DNA of 21,315 nucleotides from CAZDXJ01 sp964509475 (GCA_964509475.1 CAZDXJ010000041.1:1-21315); one strand, 5' to 3'; positions 1 through 7,738 are shown, counted from the first letter of the stretch. The notes: generated by a model not told the origin, from the letters alone. Numbers and translations are program-made.

Positions 1-68
1 AAATATGATATTCGATCGGTTAGAATATATTACCCACTCTATTCTTCATAGACCCGAAATTAATGATT

Positions 69-91
69 GTTCCCATGCTCCGCGTGGGAAC
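69..91. repeat. REP-like palindrome, GTTCCCATGC/GCGTGGGAAC
   Basis: A 10-bp stem (69-78 with 82-91, one G-T pair) with a 3-nt loop. It is the same sequence family as the hairpins at 301-325 and 6444-6469 (core TTCCCACGC/GCGTGGGAA). Three copies in one window, all outside genes, mark it as a dispersed repeat. Confidence 0.75.
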
Positions 92-118
92 ACGATTTGG
101 AAGGCACTCTGCGCCTTC

Positions 119-135
119 GTGACGCAAAGCGTCAC
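119..135. repeat. Short palindrome GTGACGC-AAA-GCGTCAC
   Basis: Perfect 7-bp arms around a 3-nt loop, between the REP-like hairpin at 69-91 and the inverted-repeat element at 163-277. Part of the same mosaic of palindromes. No role is visible. Confidence 0.6.
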
Positions 136-162
136 AAAACGCATTCCCACACAGAGCGCCAC

Positions 163-277
163 TGCCATTAAGTTAAGAAAATATGATTTGGGTGTCGATG
201 CGGCTTGTCGTGCTGTGCGGATAAATCCGCACCTACATCCATAAATCCATTCAACAAAAGGGCTTAACTTAATGGCA
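163..277. repeat. 115-bp palindromic element with 15-bp terminal inverted repeats
   Basis: The ends are TGCCATTAAGTTAAG (163-177) and its exact reverse complement (263-277). The centre carries the hairpin GTGCGGAT-AA-ATCCGCAC (215-232). The right half (215-277) recurs at 6330-6392 with one difference in 63 bp. The left half (163-232) recurs inverted at 6492-6561 with two differences in 70 bp. The terminal repeats, small size, lack of an ORF and half-copies elsewhere fit a MITE- or REP/BIME-like element. Confidence 0.8.
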
Positions 278-300
278 ATGACGCAGAGCGCCACAGGCTG

Positions 301-325
301 CGTTCCCACGCAGAGCGTGGGAACG
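301..325. repeat. REP-like perfect hairpin CGTTCCCACGC-AGA-GCGTGGGAACG
   Basis: A perfect 11-bp stem with a 3-nt loop, placed between the right end of the 163-277 element and the 3' end of the GDH gene. Same family as 69-91 and 6444-6469. It could stabilise the 3' end of the GDH transcript, but no U-run follows, so I do not call it an intrinsic terminator. Confidence 0.75.
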
Positions 326-358
326 ATAATGAAATTAATATGCACTGCAGCGATTTGT

Positions 359-3300
359 TCAAAGGAGCTTGTCCAGTGCTTTTGCTAACGTGATATAGGG
401 TAATAAACTGCTGGTCATTTCGTTGCATACGCTTTGATAGACTTGTTGATAGTGTTTGTAGCTGGAGGCGCTTTTATTGTTGGCAAAATATTCAGTGCAA
501 TTGTGGACGCCGCTTTCGATTATGGCATTGACCAGATTGCCGGTACTGCGCTGGAATTGATCTTGCAGGAAATTGTAAGTACTGCGTTCCCATTGATCAT
601 GCAAGGAAATTTTTGCAAGCCGCCGGTTCATTTTGTCCAGCCCCAGAAATTCCGTGCTTTCATTGAACAATTGCAAAACGGTCAGAAAGTTTTGTTTCGA
701 TTCCAGGGTCAATGTGACGATGAAAGGAAAATTGTTCAGATGGGTTATCAATAAAAAACGCATGGCCAGGTCATGATTTATCCCGTTTTGTTCATATTCA
801 TCCAGTTGATGAAGGGAGCCGGTATCCTTCAGGTTTTGGTAATGCTCGAAAAAGTATTTTTCATATTCTGCAAAATAGCGGGAAAAACAGGCGACGGTTT
901 TTGTGTCCGGCTGCGTTGCTTGTCCATTTAACAAGCTCCAGTGACAAAAATCAGCCAACACCTTTTCCAATTGTATCAACAAGTCATATTGCACATCGGC
1001 TGCTACTTTGTTATCCAGGGCATAAATTGCACGGCGCAGGTCTTCCGCATCGATAACCCGGTCAAAGGTTAGGTAACAACTGGCAAAATCCACAATTTTT
1101 CCATTGTCCTGGGTGATATCCGGGTGTAAAAACGTGCAACCGGATTGATCAATGAGCTGATTGCTGATCCAGGTCGCTTTTATGTTATCCGCCAGCGGGT
1201 GATGATTCAGGTGTTGTGCATAACGTTCCCGAATCGGTAGTGGAAAATAGGCTTGCAGGTAACGATCACAATAATCGGCTTTGATAAAATGGCTTTGTTC
1301 CAATAGGGCTTGTTTCAGATACAATTTGCTTGCTGCCAGCAATACGGCGAGTTCAGGGCGGGTCAATTGGTGGTTTTGCCGGCTGGACACCACCTTTTTA
1401 TCGGGAAAGGAAGCCATTGTCCGATCCAATAATCCGGCAGCCTCCAGTCGCTCGGCCAATTCCATAAACAATTCAGGACGTTCGTTACAGCGTATCTGAT
1501 CCAGCGACAAGCACAGACTTTGTTTGTAATTGTTTTCCAGAACGGCGCGGCAAACATCCGGACTGATTTTCTTGAACAAGGTCTGGGGATTGGTGATTTG
1601 CTGGTTTCTGTGCAGATCATTGAACAGAATTTTCAGGTTGACTTCGTGATCGGAAATATCCACGCCGGCGGAATTATCAATGGCATCGGTATTGATTTTG
1701 CCACCCTGTAAATTGTATTCGATACGTGCTTTCTGGGTGAAGCCAAGATTGGCGCCTTCACCGACCACATTCGCCTTGATATGAAGGGCATCGACACGAA
1801 CCCGGTCGTTGCGGCGGTCACCGGCTTGTTCATGGGTTTCGTCGCTTGCTTTGACATAAGTGCCAATGCCTCCCAGCCATAACAAATCCACCGGCACGGT
1901 CAGCAAATAGCGGATCAGGCTTTCCCCGTCCAGTGCCCGATAGCGCACACCCAGCCAGTGTTTCAATACAGGACTGATAAGGATGTTTTTGGCATCGCGT
2001 GGATAGACCCCGCCGCCTTCGGAGAGGAGTTCGGGATTGTAATCCGCCCAACTGGAACCGGGTAAATCAAACAGCCGTTTGCGCTCGCTATAAGATATTT
2101 CCGGGTCCGGGTCGGGGTCGATAAAAATGTGCTGGCCACTGACAGCGGCCAATAACCGTGTATGGCGGGACAATAACATACCGTTGCCGAAGACATCACC
2201 GTCCATGCTGCCGATGCCCACGACCGTGAACGCTTCGTTCTGGATATCCTTACCCAGTTCCCGGAAATGGCGTTTTACCGATTCCCAGGCGCCACGTGCC
2301 GTGATACCCAGGCTTTTATGATTGTAGCCGGTGGAACTGCCGCTGGCGAAGGCGTCATGCAGCCAGAATTTGTATTCGGCCGCGATGCGGTTGGCGATGT
2401 CCGGAAACGAGGCGGTACCTTTATCGGCAGCGACAACCAGATAGGGATCATCATCGTCATAAGGGATAATACCTGGCAAACGAATCACTTTGTCGTTAAC
2501 GTAATTGTCGGTCAAATCCAAAAGCCCGCGCATTAATTTGATATAGGCGTTTTTACCGGCCTGTTGCAAATCGGTTCGGTTTTGGTAACTTTGTTTGACG
2601 ATGAAACCGCCTTTCGCGCCTTTCGGTATAATCAATGCATTTTTACTCATCTGGGTTTGCATCAAGCCCAGAATTTCAATGCGGAAATCGTCGCGCCGGT
2701 CAGACCAGCGTATGCCTCCGCGGGCGATTTTGCCGCCGCGCAGATGGATGCCTTCCATATCGAAAGCGTGCACATAAATTTCAAATTGCGGTCTTGGCAT
2801 CGGCATATCGATGACACCGAGGCTGTTGATTTTGAAGGCGATGAAATAATCTTCCAGGCCTACGCGCACATGAAAGTTGCTGCGCACGGTGGCGTCGATC
2901 AGATTGAACAAGGTGCGTAATATCCGGTCGTCATTGATATCATGAACCGATTCCATATTTTGCAACAGCGCCATACGCGCCGGGTACAAACCTTGTTCTT
3001 CCCGGATGGCGGCATCGCGCCATTTTGGATCCGGCCGGAAGCGTGCTTCAAAATAGCAATAAAGACTTTTGGCCGCTTGTGGATTGTTTAACAAGGCCCG
3101 GTGAAAACTGGCGATAGTGATTTGCAGACCCAGTTGTAAACTATAATTCCGGTAAGCTCGCAATACATCCACTTCCTGCCAGCGCATGTGACTGGAAACG
3201 ATTAAACCATTCAGACTGTCGATTTCCAGCTTGTTATCCAGAATAGCCTGAATAGCCGATAAGATATTGGGCTTCAAACGATGAATCCGGGCCGGTTCAG

Positions 3301-5092
3301 CCGTTACCATGGCAATGGCGAAGCTTTTGATATACAGCAAGCGGTCGCCAACCCGGATTGCAAACTGGACTTGATCGATCAGTCTGAAGTCCATGCTTTC
3401 CAGTACCGGGATATATTCATCGAGGTATCTCTCCCGGGCACTGTAAAAATGCAGACGATGATAGCGTGTCTGTTGGCAGGGTGACAAGAGTTCAACGCGC
3501 TGGTCTGAACCGGATAACAGGGCTTCCATCTGTAATATATCCCGAACCGCATAACGGCAGGGCAACAGGTGCTGATAATCGACTGGAAACAGAGCATGAT
3601 ATTTTTGCCACAGACGACCGCCCCGTGCATGTCCCAAACTGCGTTCCAACAGCCGCCTGAGCTTGACAGGCCAGGGCCGGGTCAGTTTGTTGAGTGATTT
3701 TTTTAGCTGATCGACATCGATGGATACTTCCTGAAGCTCAGGTTTGAAGGTCAGCTGCAAGCCGATGAAACCGCCACCTGAGTGGATGGTACGGCTGTTT
3801 TCAAGCGTGCAGGACAAATGTTGACCAAGATGTTCAGCCAGTAACGATTCCAGGTCCTTTTTATATAAAGGCTGCGGGATGATTAATAATACTGAAATAC
3901 GATTCGGGCTGGAACTGGCTGGAAAGACCAGGTGGATCGTTTCGGGCCGGCGTAAATACTGAATCAGTGATTCAAGCAAAAATTCAAACTGGTTTCTGCT
4001 AATGAAAAACCATTCAATTTTGGGGAACAGATCGAGAAGCTCCCGGACTTTGACAAAGTCATAGCGGCTGGAATGTATTTTGGAAGCTGTCAATAGATGA
4101 TTTATTTTGTCCGCCAACACCGGCACCCGGCTGGCCAGACCATTCAGCTCGATTTCCTTGCATAAACCTAAAAAAGCGTGTTCGATCCAGAAACCATCGG
4201 GCATCCTTTCGCGAAAACCAATATAGTGCAGTGCCTCTTTGCCAAGCAACGGGCTTTCAATCGTTAATGCCTGAATGATAACATCGGTATCGCGTGACAA
4301 AACTTCAATCAAGGCATCGATCAAGTGGGTTTGTCCGGTTTTGCAGCAAACATGCAAGCCCATGCCCAACGATGCTTCCATGACCTGTTGTTCAAGGGCA
4401 TCGTGTTTAAGTGTCGTAATGGGAATATAAACAAATGGAATGAACGCTTGTTCTGCCAGCCAATCGATGCAATCGCGCCATTTTGCAAATTCCGTTATCT
4501 GTTTGATGCTCAACAGTTGCTTTTTTAACAGCGCGTGATTATCAAAAACCTGACAGGCGGCTATCATGATTTTTTTGATTTCGTTTTGCAACAGGGCAAT
4601 CTGATCGGCACTTAAACAGTCCACCTGAATCAGGACAAACTGTTCTTTTTCACCTTGCGATAATTCGTAAGCCAGGCCGGTAATTGTTTGCCCCTGGCGC
4701 TGTATCATCAATTCGGGACAGGCCAACAGATGAAATGAAATATCCAGTTTTTGTTGCAAAGCGGCAATGGATTCGACGACGTAGGGGACATCGGGACAGC
4801 CGATCAGCAAGAATTTGTCATTATTCAGTTCAAAAATACGGCAATGAACCGGTTGATGTTTTGGTTTTTGTTCAAGGAAATCGAAACAAGCGCTGATCAA
4901 ACGAACGAGAGAGGATTCGGACAGGGTGGTCAATTCACTTTCGGGAAATAACAAAACGTCGGCCAGGGCACGTAAAAAACGGTTTTTTGGGCAGGGTTGA
5001 TATTTATCGAATAAGGATTTTACGATGATCAGCTTTTGTTTCAGCCGATTGATTCTATTTTCTGAGCGATGTGCGAGTAAAAAGACTTTCAC
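359..5092 (-). CDS. gdhB: Large NAD-specific glutamate dehydrogenase (about 180 kDa class)
   Basis: Catalyses NAD-dependent oxidative deamination of glutamate to 2-oxoglutarate and ammonia in the cytoplasm. The protein is 1577 aa, the size expected for the large GDH class with long regulatory N-terminal (ACT-like) and C-terminal regions around a central dehydrogenase core. The core shows PKGAKGGF with the expected catalytic-site lysine at about residue 827, preceded by ARGGIRWSDRRDD and followed by IPYDDDDPYLVVAADKGTA, both typical of the class. The start is GTG at 5092. This GTG overlaps the TGA of the upstream gene (GTGA), which argues for translational coupling and fixes the start. It is the last gene of a STAS/anti-sigma/GDH unit. 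The stop at 359 runs into a repeat-dense region. The family call is secure. The symbol follows common usage (gdhB/gudB-type naming varies). Confidence 0.95.
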   Translation of the reverse strand: MKVFLLAHRSENRINRLKQKLIIVKSLFDKYQPCPKNRFLRALADVLLFPESELTTLSESSLVRLISACFDFLEQKPKHQPVHCRIFELNNDKFLLIGCPDVPYVVESIAALQQKLDISFHLLACPELMIQRQGQTITGLAYELSQGEKEQFVLIQVDCLSADQIALLQNEIKKIMIAACQVFDNHALLKKQLLSIKQITEFAKWRDCIDWLAEQAFIPFVYIPITTLKHDALEQQVMEASLGMGLHVCCKTGQTHLIDALIEVLSRDTDVIIQALTIESPLLGKEALHYIGFRERMPDGFWIEHAFLGLCKEIELNGLASRVPVLADKINHLLTASKIHSSRYDFVKVRELLDLFPKIEWFFISRNQFEFLLESLIQYLRRPETIHLVFPASSSPNRISVLLIIPQPLYKKDLESLLAEHLGQHLSCTLENSRTIHSGGGFIGLQLTFKPELQEVSIDVDQLKKSLNKLTRPWPVKLRRLLERSLGHARGGRLWQKYHALFPVDYQHLLPCRYAVRDILQMEALLSGSDQRVELLSPCQQTRYHRLHFYSARERYLDEYIPVLESMDFRLIDQVQFAIRVGDRLLYIKSFAIAMVTAEPARIHRLKPNILSAIQAILDNKLEIDSLNGLIVSSHMRWQEVDVLRAYRNYSLQLGLQITIASFHRALLNNPQAAKSLYCYFEARFRPDPKWRDAAIREEQGLYPARMALLQNMESVHDINDDRILRTLFNLIDATVRSNFHVRVGLEDYFIAFKINSLGVIDMPMPRPQFEIYVHAFDMEGIHLRGGKIARGGIRWSDRRDDFRIEILGLMQTQMSKNALIIPKGAKGGFIVKQSYQNRTDLQQAGKNAYIKLMRGLLDLTDNYVNDKVIRLPGIIPYDDDDPYLVVAADKGTASFPDIANRIAAEYKFWLHDAFASGSSTGYNHKSLGITARGAWESVKRHFRELGKDIQNEAFTVVGIGSMDGDVFGNGMLLSRHTRLLAAVSGQHIFIDPDPDPEISYSERKRLFDLPGSSWADYNPELLSEGGGVYPRDAKNILISPVLKHWLGVRYRALDGESLIRYLLTVPVDLLWLGGIGTYVKASDETHEQAGDRRNDRVRVDALHIKANVVGEGANLGFTQKARIEYNLQGGKINTDAIDNSAGVDISDHEVNLKILFNDLHRNQQITNPQTLFKKISPDVCRAVLENNYKQSLCLSLDQIRCNERPELFMELAERLEAAGLLDRTMASFPDKKVVSSRQNHQLTRPELAVLLAASKLYLKQALLEQSHFIKADYCDRYLQAYFPLPIRERYAQHLNHHPLADNIKATWISNQLIDQSGCTFLHPDITQDNGKIVDFASCYLTFDRVIDAEDLRRAIYALDNKVAADVQYDLLIQLEKVLADFCHWSLLNGQATQPDTKTVACFSRYFAEYEKYFFEHYQNLKDTGSLHQLDEYEQNGINHDLAMRFLLITHLNNFPFIVTLTLESKQNFLTVLQLFNESTEFLGLDKMNRRLAKISLHDQWERSTYNFLQDQFQRSTGNLVNAIIESGVHNCTEYFANNKSASSYKHYQQVYQSVCNEMTSSLLPYITLAKALDKLL

Positions 5093-5523
5093 GGCATTTT
5101 TTTCAGTGACTTGACGATTTCAAGAACATTGCCGTCCTCGTGCCGGGTGTAGCTTACCGAGTCCATCAGGGTTCTGATAAAAAAGATGCCCAAGCCGCCT
5201 TCTTGGGGTTGTTCAAGATCCGGCAAGGGAACGGATTCCAGATCAAAACCCTGGCCATGATCAATGACTCTGATTCTCAGCTCATCATCTTTCAGGGTTA
5301 TTTTAATGCCGACGGTATCTTTGGGATCGTCGCTGTTGGCATGCCGAATGGCATTGGTCGTGGCTTCGGTCAAAACCAGATTCAATTGATAGGCCAGCGC
5401 TTCCTTGTTGCCCTGATAGCTGTCCAGCTCTTTGCCAATATGCTCACCGATACTGCCAATCAAATCCAGATATTTGGTTTGGGTTGGAATGACAACATCG
5501 ACTTGCAGATCGGTTGAATCCAT
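5089..5523 (-). CDS. Anti-sigma factor-type ATP-binding protein (RsbW/SpoIIAB-like HATPase)
   Basis: A single-domain GHKL ATPase of 144 aa, of the type that acts as a serine kinase and anti-sigma partner in partner-switching systems. Visible motifs are an N-box (LTEATTNAIRHA, E53 and N57), a G1 box (DHGQGF, from D88) and a G2 box (EGGLGIFFIRTLMD, from about 108). I place the start at ATG 5523 because AAGGA lies 7 nt upstream. A longer frame reaches 5586 but would overlap the STAS gene and adds residues unlike the family. The upstream STAS gene stops 10 nt away, and the 3' end overlaps the GDH start by 4 nt. Its natural partner is the STAS protein encoded next door. The sigma factor or other target is not in the window, so what it controls is unknown. 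Confidence 0.9.
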   Translation of the reverse strand: MDSTDLQVDVVIPTQTKYLDLIGSIGEHIGKELDSYQGNKEALAYQLNLVLTEATTNAIRHANSDDPKDTVGIKITLKDDELRIRVIDHGQGFDLESVPLPDLEQPQEGGLGIFFIRTLMDSVSYTRHEDGNVLEIVKSLKKMP

Positions 5524-5533
5524 GATTTGTCCT

Positions 5534-5872
5534 TTATGTGACGTTTCCCGAGGCTTCATCCGGGTCGGTATAGATTTCAAAAACACGATTCAGGCGGGTC
5601 AATTCAAACATCGAACTGACCTGGGGTTGCAGGCCGGAAAGAACAAGTTTTCCCGCTTTTGCTTCTGTATTTTTATAACCGGACAGGAGCGCGCCTAAGC
5701 CTGAACTATCGATAAAACGAACACCTTCCATATGTACAATAATATTGACTTCTCCTTGTTCTATCATATCCAAAAAAATTTGTTTTAATTCTCCGGAATT
5801 ATGTGCATCGATTCGCTCTTCCTGAAGAATAAGAACTTGATAACCATTCAGTTTTTTATGCGTTAAATTCAT
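5534..5872 (-). CDS. STAS-domain anti-sigma factor antagonist
   Basis: A 112-aa single-domain STAS protein, the anti-anti-sigma member of a partner-switching pair. The conserved phosphorylation loop reads RFIDSSGLGALLSGYK (52-67). S57 matches the serine phosphorylated in SpoIIAA/RsbV-type proteins, so the switch is probably active. The start is ATG 5872, the only good N-terminus for the family (MNLTHKK..., leading into the first beta strand). The ribosome-binding site is weak (CAAGAACA). It is the first gene of the unit, with the ATPase gene 10 nt downstream and then GDH. When unphosphorylated it is expected to bind the ATPase and free that protein's target. Any promoter lies in the AT-rich stretch above 5873. 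A TTGACA-like sequence (reverse complement at 5940-5945) has no well-spaced -10 box. Confidence 0.92.
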   Translation of the reverse strand: MNLTHKKLNGYQVLILQEERIDAHNSGELKQIFLDMIEQGEVNIIVHMEGVRFIDSSGLGALLSGYKNTEAKAGKLVLSGLQPQVSSMFELTRLNRVFEIYTDPDEASGNVT

Positions 5873-6071
5873 TGTTCTTGTTTTTTGCCGGAAAGTTCGC
5901 CGTATAAAATATAACCTTGCTTTTTCAGAGCGGTAAATTTGTCAAAGAGTATATTTTGATGAATTTGAGCTTTGGGAAGCCGTCAGGTTTTTGTGTTGTA
6001 CAGAACGAAAAACTTTACTTATCTTATCCTTTTGTTAGTCTAAAATAGATCAAAAAGTTCATAAAATTTGT

Positions 6072-6191
6072 GTAACGGCTCAACTTACCCTTTATTTGCG
6101 CCAACTCTGCGTTGGAAGTACTCATTTACCGATGTAAACTGCGCTCTTCCGCCTTGATTTGACGCAAAACGGGGGTAATCTGAGCCGTTAC
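6072..6191. repeat. 120-bp element with 19-bp terminal inverted repeats (MITE-like)
   Basis: The left end (6072-6090) starts GTAACGGCTCA. The right end (6173-6191) ends with its exact complement TGAGCCGTTAC, and 17 of 19 positions match across the full arms. The inner part also pairs (TTTGCG near 6097, CGCAAA near 6163), so the whole unit can fold. No obvious target-site duplication flanks it and it encodes no plausible protein. Confidence 0.75.
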
Positions 6192-6329
6192 TGGACTTTT
6201 TACCTGTATTCTGAATATCAAATGAAGTAAGCACGAAAGTCACTTGTATGATGATTTTACAGACTAATTGATTCCTAAAGCGCCGTTCCAGGGCATTGGC
6301 CGATCCGCTGCGTTTGAACGGCCTGCGTT

Positions 6330-6392
6330 GTGCGGATAAATCCGCACCTACATCCATAAATCCATTCAACAAAATGGCTTAACTTAATGGCA
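6330..6392. repeat. Half-copy of the 163-277 palindromic element (right half)
   Basis: Matches 215-277 at 62 of 63 positions: the GTGCGGAT hairpin, the joining arm and the CTTAACTTAATGGCA terminal repeat. The left half is missing at this site. Confidence 0.8.
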
Positions 6393-6443
6393 ATGACGGT
6401 TTTCCGTGGGAACCCATACAGGCGTTAAATTAGCGTGAGTATG

Positions 6444-6469
6444 CATTCCCACGCAGGAGCGTGGGAATG
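6444..6469. repeat. REP-like perfect hairpin CATTCCCACGC-AGGA-GCGTGGGAATG
   Basis: A perfect 11-bp stem with a 4-nt loop. It sits between the two half-copies of the 163-277 element. Compared with 301-325, the stem carries the paired change GTTCCC to ATTCCC, matched on the other arm, so base pairing is kept. Confidence 0.8.
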
Positions 6470-6491
6470 AGTTCAATATTGAATGGGGTAG

Positions 6492-6561
6492 GTGCGGATT
6501 TATCCGCACAGTACGACAAGCTGCATCGACACCCAAATCATATTTTCTTAACTTAATGGCA
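6492..6561. repeat. Half-copy of the 163-277 element (left half, inverted)
   Basis: Its reverse complement matches 163-232 at 68 of 70 positions, from the GTGCGGAT hairpin to the terminal repeat. Both changes are transitions in the arm. Confidence 0.8.
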
Positions 6562-6612
6562 GGGACGGAAAACCGTGGGAACCAGAGATTCAATATTTTT
6601 TTTACGGGATAT

Positions 6613-6665
6613 GCCCTACTCAACCCCGTAGGGCGGTTCCGGCAAACCTGTCTGCAACAGGCAGG
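6613..6665. repeat. Two adjacent hairpins upstream of the yfcH-like gene
   Basis: GCCCTAC (6613-6619) pairs with GTAGGGC (6628-6634). CCTGTCTG (6647-6654) pairs with CAGGCAGG (6658-6665) with one G-T pair and a 3-nt loop. The second resembles the perfect hairpin at 19058-19077 (CCTGTCTG-CTAA-CAGACAGG), so it is probably another dispersed family. Neither has a T-run. Confidence 0.55.
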
Positions 6666-6700
6666 CTTGTCTGCCGTAGCACAGGATGTTTGCTTTATTT

Positions 6701-6729
6701 TCCGCATTCGTAACCGCGTAGAGTATAAT
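6701..6729 (+). promoter_or_regulatory. Candidate sigma70 promoter for the yfcH-like gene
   Basis: A perfect -10 box TATAAT lies at 6724-6729, about 30 bp before the ATG at 6759. The hexamer 17 bp upstream (TCCGCA, 6701-6706) matches the -35 consensus at only three positions. The call rests on the -10 box and its position. Confidence 0.5.
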
Positions 6730-6758
6730 CGCAATTTGTTTTTAATGAAAAATCGACA

Positions 6759-7679
6759 ATGAAAATATTGATAACGGGCGGTACCGGGTTTATTGGCGCC
6801 AAACTTTGTGCATCGTTACAGGAGCGGGGCCATCGCTTGACGGTTCTCAGCCGTACACCGGCAAAAGTACCCCATTTATGCGGCGAAAAGGTTCGGGCTG
6901 TTGGTCAGTTGCAGGGCTTGGGCAAGCAAGATAAGTTTGAAGCGATTATCAACCTCGCTGGTGCGGGAATTGCGGATGGACGCTGGACCCAGGGTCGGAA
7001 AAAGATTTTACTGGAAAGCCGGGTTCAGATAACAAACCAGTTAATCGATTTCATTAAACGGGCGGAACAGAAGCCGGATGTATTGGTCAGTGGTTCCGCT
7101 ATTGGTTATTACGGCAATCAGGGTGACAAGGAACTTGATGAAGAAAGTCCCGCCGTTGATGGCTTTACGCATCAGCTTTGTTCCGAATGGGAACAAAGCG
7201 CACTTAAAGCCGAGGAATTTGGCGTGCGGGTCAATATTATTCGAACAGGATTGGTTATCGGAGAAAATGGGGGCTTTCTGCAGCGTCTGTTGCCCCCTTT
7301 TAAATTCGGTTTTGGTGGCCGTTTAGGCAGTGGTAAACAATGGATGTCCTGGATTCATCGTGAGGATTTGCTGCGTATTATCGCTTTGTTACTGATCGAT
7401 CCAAAACTTGAAGGTATTTTTAATGCCACCGCACCCAATCCGGTAACCAATGCTGAATTTACTCATTGCCTGGCGAAATTATTAAAACGGCCGGCCATCA
7501 TGCCGGTTCCGGCCGGCTTGCTGAGATTTCTGCTCGGTGAAATGTCCGAACTTCTGTTAGGCGGACAAAAAGTTTTGCCGAAACGTTTGCTGGAGCATAA
7601 TTTTATATTCAAGTTTGAAACTGTGGAAGACGCCTTGCAAGATATCCTGTTTAAGCAGGATCAGGAAAATCCGGAATGA
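6759..7679 (+). CDS. yfcH: TIGR01777 family NAD(P)-dependent sugar-epimerase-like protein (YfcH type)
   Basis: An atypical short-chain dehydrogenase/epimerase of 306 aa, the usual size. The Rossmann nucleotide-binding loop is at the very N-terminus (GGTGFIG, residues 7-13). VSGSAIGYYG (110-119) is the family version of the active-site segment around the tyrosine. The last ~50 residues (from PVPAGLLRFLLGEMSELLL) match the DUF1731 tail of this family. The substrate is unknown for the family. Start ATG 6759 gives the canonical N-terminus MKILITGGTG. The ribosome-binding site is weak, but a perfect TATAAT lies about 30 bp upstream. The gene stands alone on the plus strand, and a repeat shared with the malQ 3' end begins directly at its stop codon. 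Confidence 0.92.
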   Translation: MKILITGGTGFIGAKLCASLQERGHRLTVLSRTPAKVPHLCGEKVRAVGQLQGLGKQDKFEAIINLAGAGIADGRWTQGRKKILLESRVQITNQLIDFIKRAEQKPDVLVSGSAIGYYGNQGDKELDEESPAVDGFTHQLCSEWEQSALKAEEFGVRVNIIRTGLVIGENGGFLQRLLPPFKFGFGGRLGSGKQWMSWIHREDLLRIIALLLIDPKLEGIFNATAPNPVTNAEFTHCLAKLLKRPAIMPVPAGLLRFLLGEMSELLLGGQKVLPKRLLEHNFIFKFETVEDALQDILFKQDQENPE

Positions 7680-7738
7680 AGTTGCTTGGAAACTCCAGTT
7701 GCAGACTGGAAATTTCAATGTACTGGATTTTGTGGGTT
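7678..7738 (+). repeat. Dispersed repeat, copy A, starting at the yfcH-like stop codon
   Basis: Aligns with 18852-18916 (copy B), which starts directly after the malQ stop. Shared blocks are GAAGTTG, TTGGAAA, GTTGCAGAC, TTCAA and TTTGTGGGTT in the same order and almost the same spacing. Both copies lie in the same orientation immediately after a gene end, so a 3'-end or transcript role is possible. Confidence 0.6.

Larger units (their letters stand above)
1..358. other. Repeat-dense intergenic stretch left of the GDH gene
   Basis: No convincing gene is present. Both open frames here (5-244 plus, 46-345 minus) are translations of palindromic repeats. The stretch holds hairpins at 69-91, 119-135, 215-232 and 301-325 and a 115-bp terminal-inverted-repeat element at 163-277. 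The GDH gene on the minus strand ends at 359, so this DNA is its downstream region. The hairpin at 301-325 lies about 34 nt past the GDH stop but has no T-run behind it in the transcribed direction, so it is not a classical terminator. Confidence 0.8.
5873..6758. other. 886-bp intergenic region with repeats, no gene
   Basis: It lies between the divergent STAS gene and the yfcH-like gene. 5873-6071 is AT-rich and presumably holds the STAS operon promoter. 6072-6191 is an inverted-repeat element. 6330-6561 carries two half-copies of the 163-277 element around a REP-like hairpin at 6444-6469. 6613-6634 and 6647-6665 are further hairpins. The open frames here (6085-6372 and 6384-6734 minus, 6556-6762 plus) are repeat translations and lack ribosome-binding sites. 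Confidence 0.8.

Noticed and set aside
301..325. Hairpin as intrinsic terminator for the GDH operon
   Set aside because: No T-run follows in the transcribed direction, and the same hairpin recurs in unrelated contexts, so it is called a dispersed repeat.
46..345. 99-aa minus-strand ORF
   Set aside because: It is a translation of the REP-like hairpins and the 163-277 element (VPTLCVGT-type peptide, typical of GTTCCCACGC repeats). It has no ribosome-binding site.
434..754. 106-aa plus-strand ORF inside the GDH gene, along with other antisense ORFs over GDH, glgB and glgC
   Set aside because: They are shadows of long, well-supported genes with clear family motifs.
5940..5945. TTGACA (minus strand) as -35 box of the STAS operon
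   Set aside because: The only good -10-like sequence downstream (TATATT) is about 26 bp away, too far for a sigma70 promoter.
6085..6372. 95-aa minus-strand ORF
   Set aside because: Its C-terminal part is translated from the 6072-6191 inverted-repeat element and its start lies in another repeat. No ribosome-binding site or family signal is seen.
6384..6734. 116-aa minus-strand ORF
   Set aside because: Most of it is a translation of repeat half-copies, and it also occupies the likely promoter region of the yfcH-like gene.
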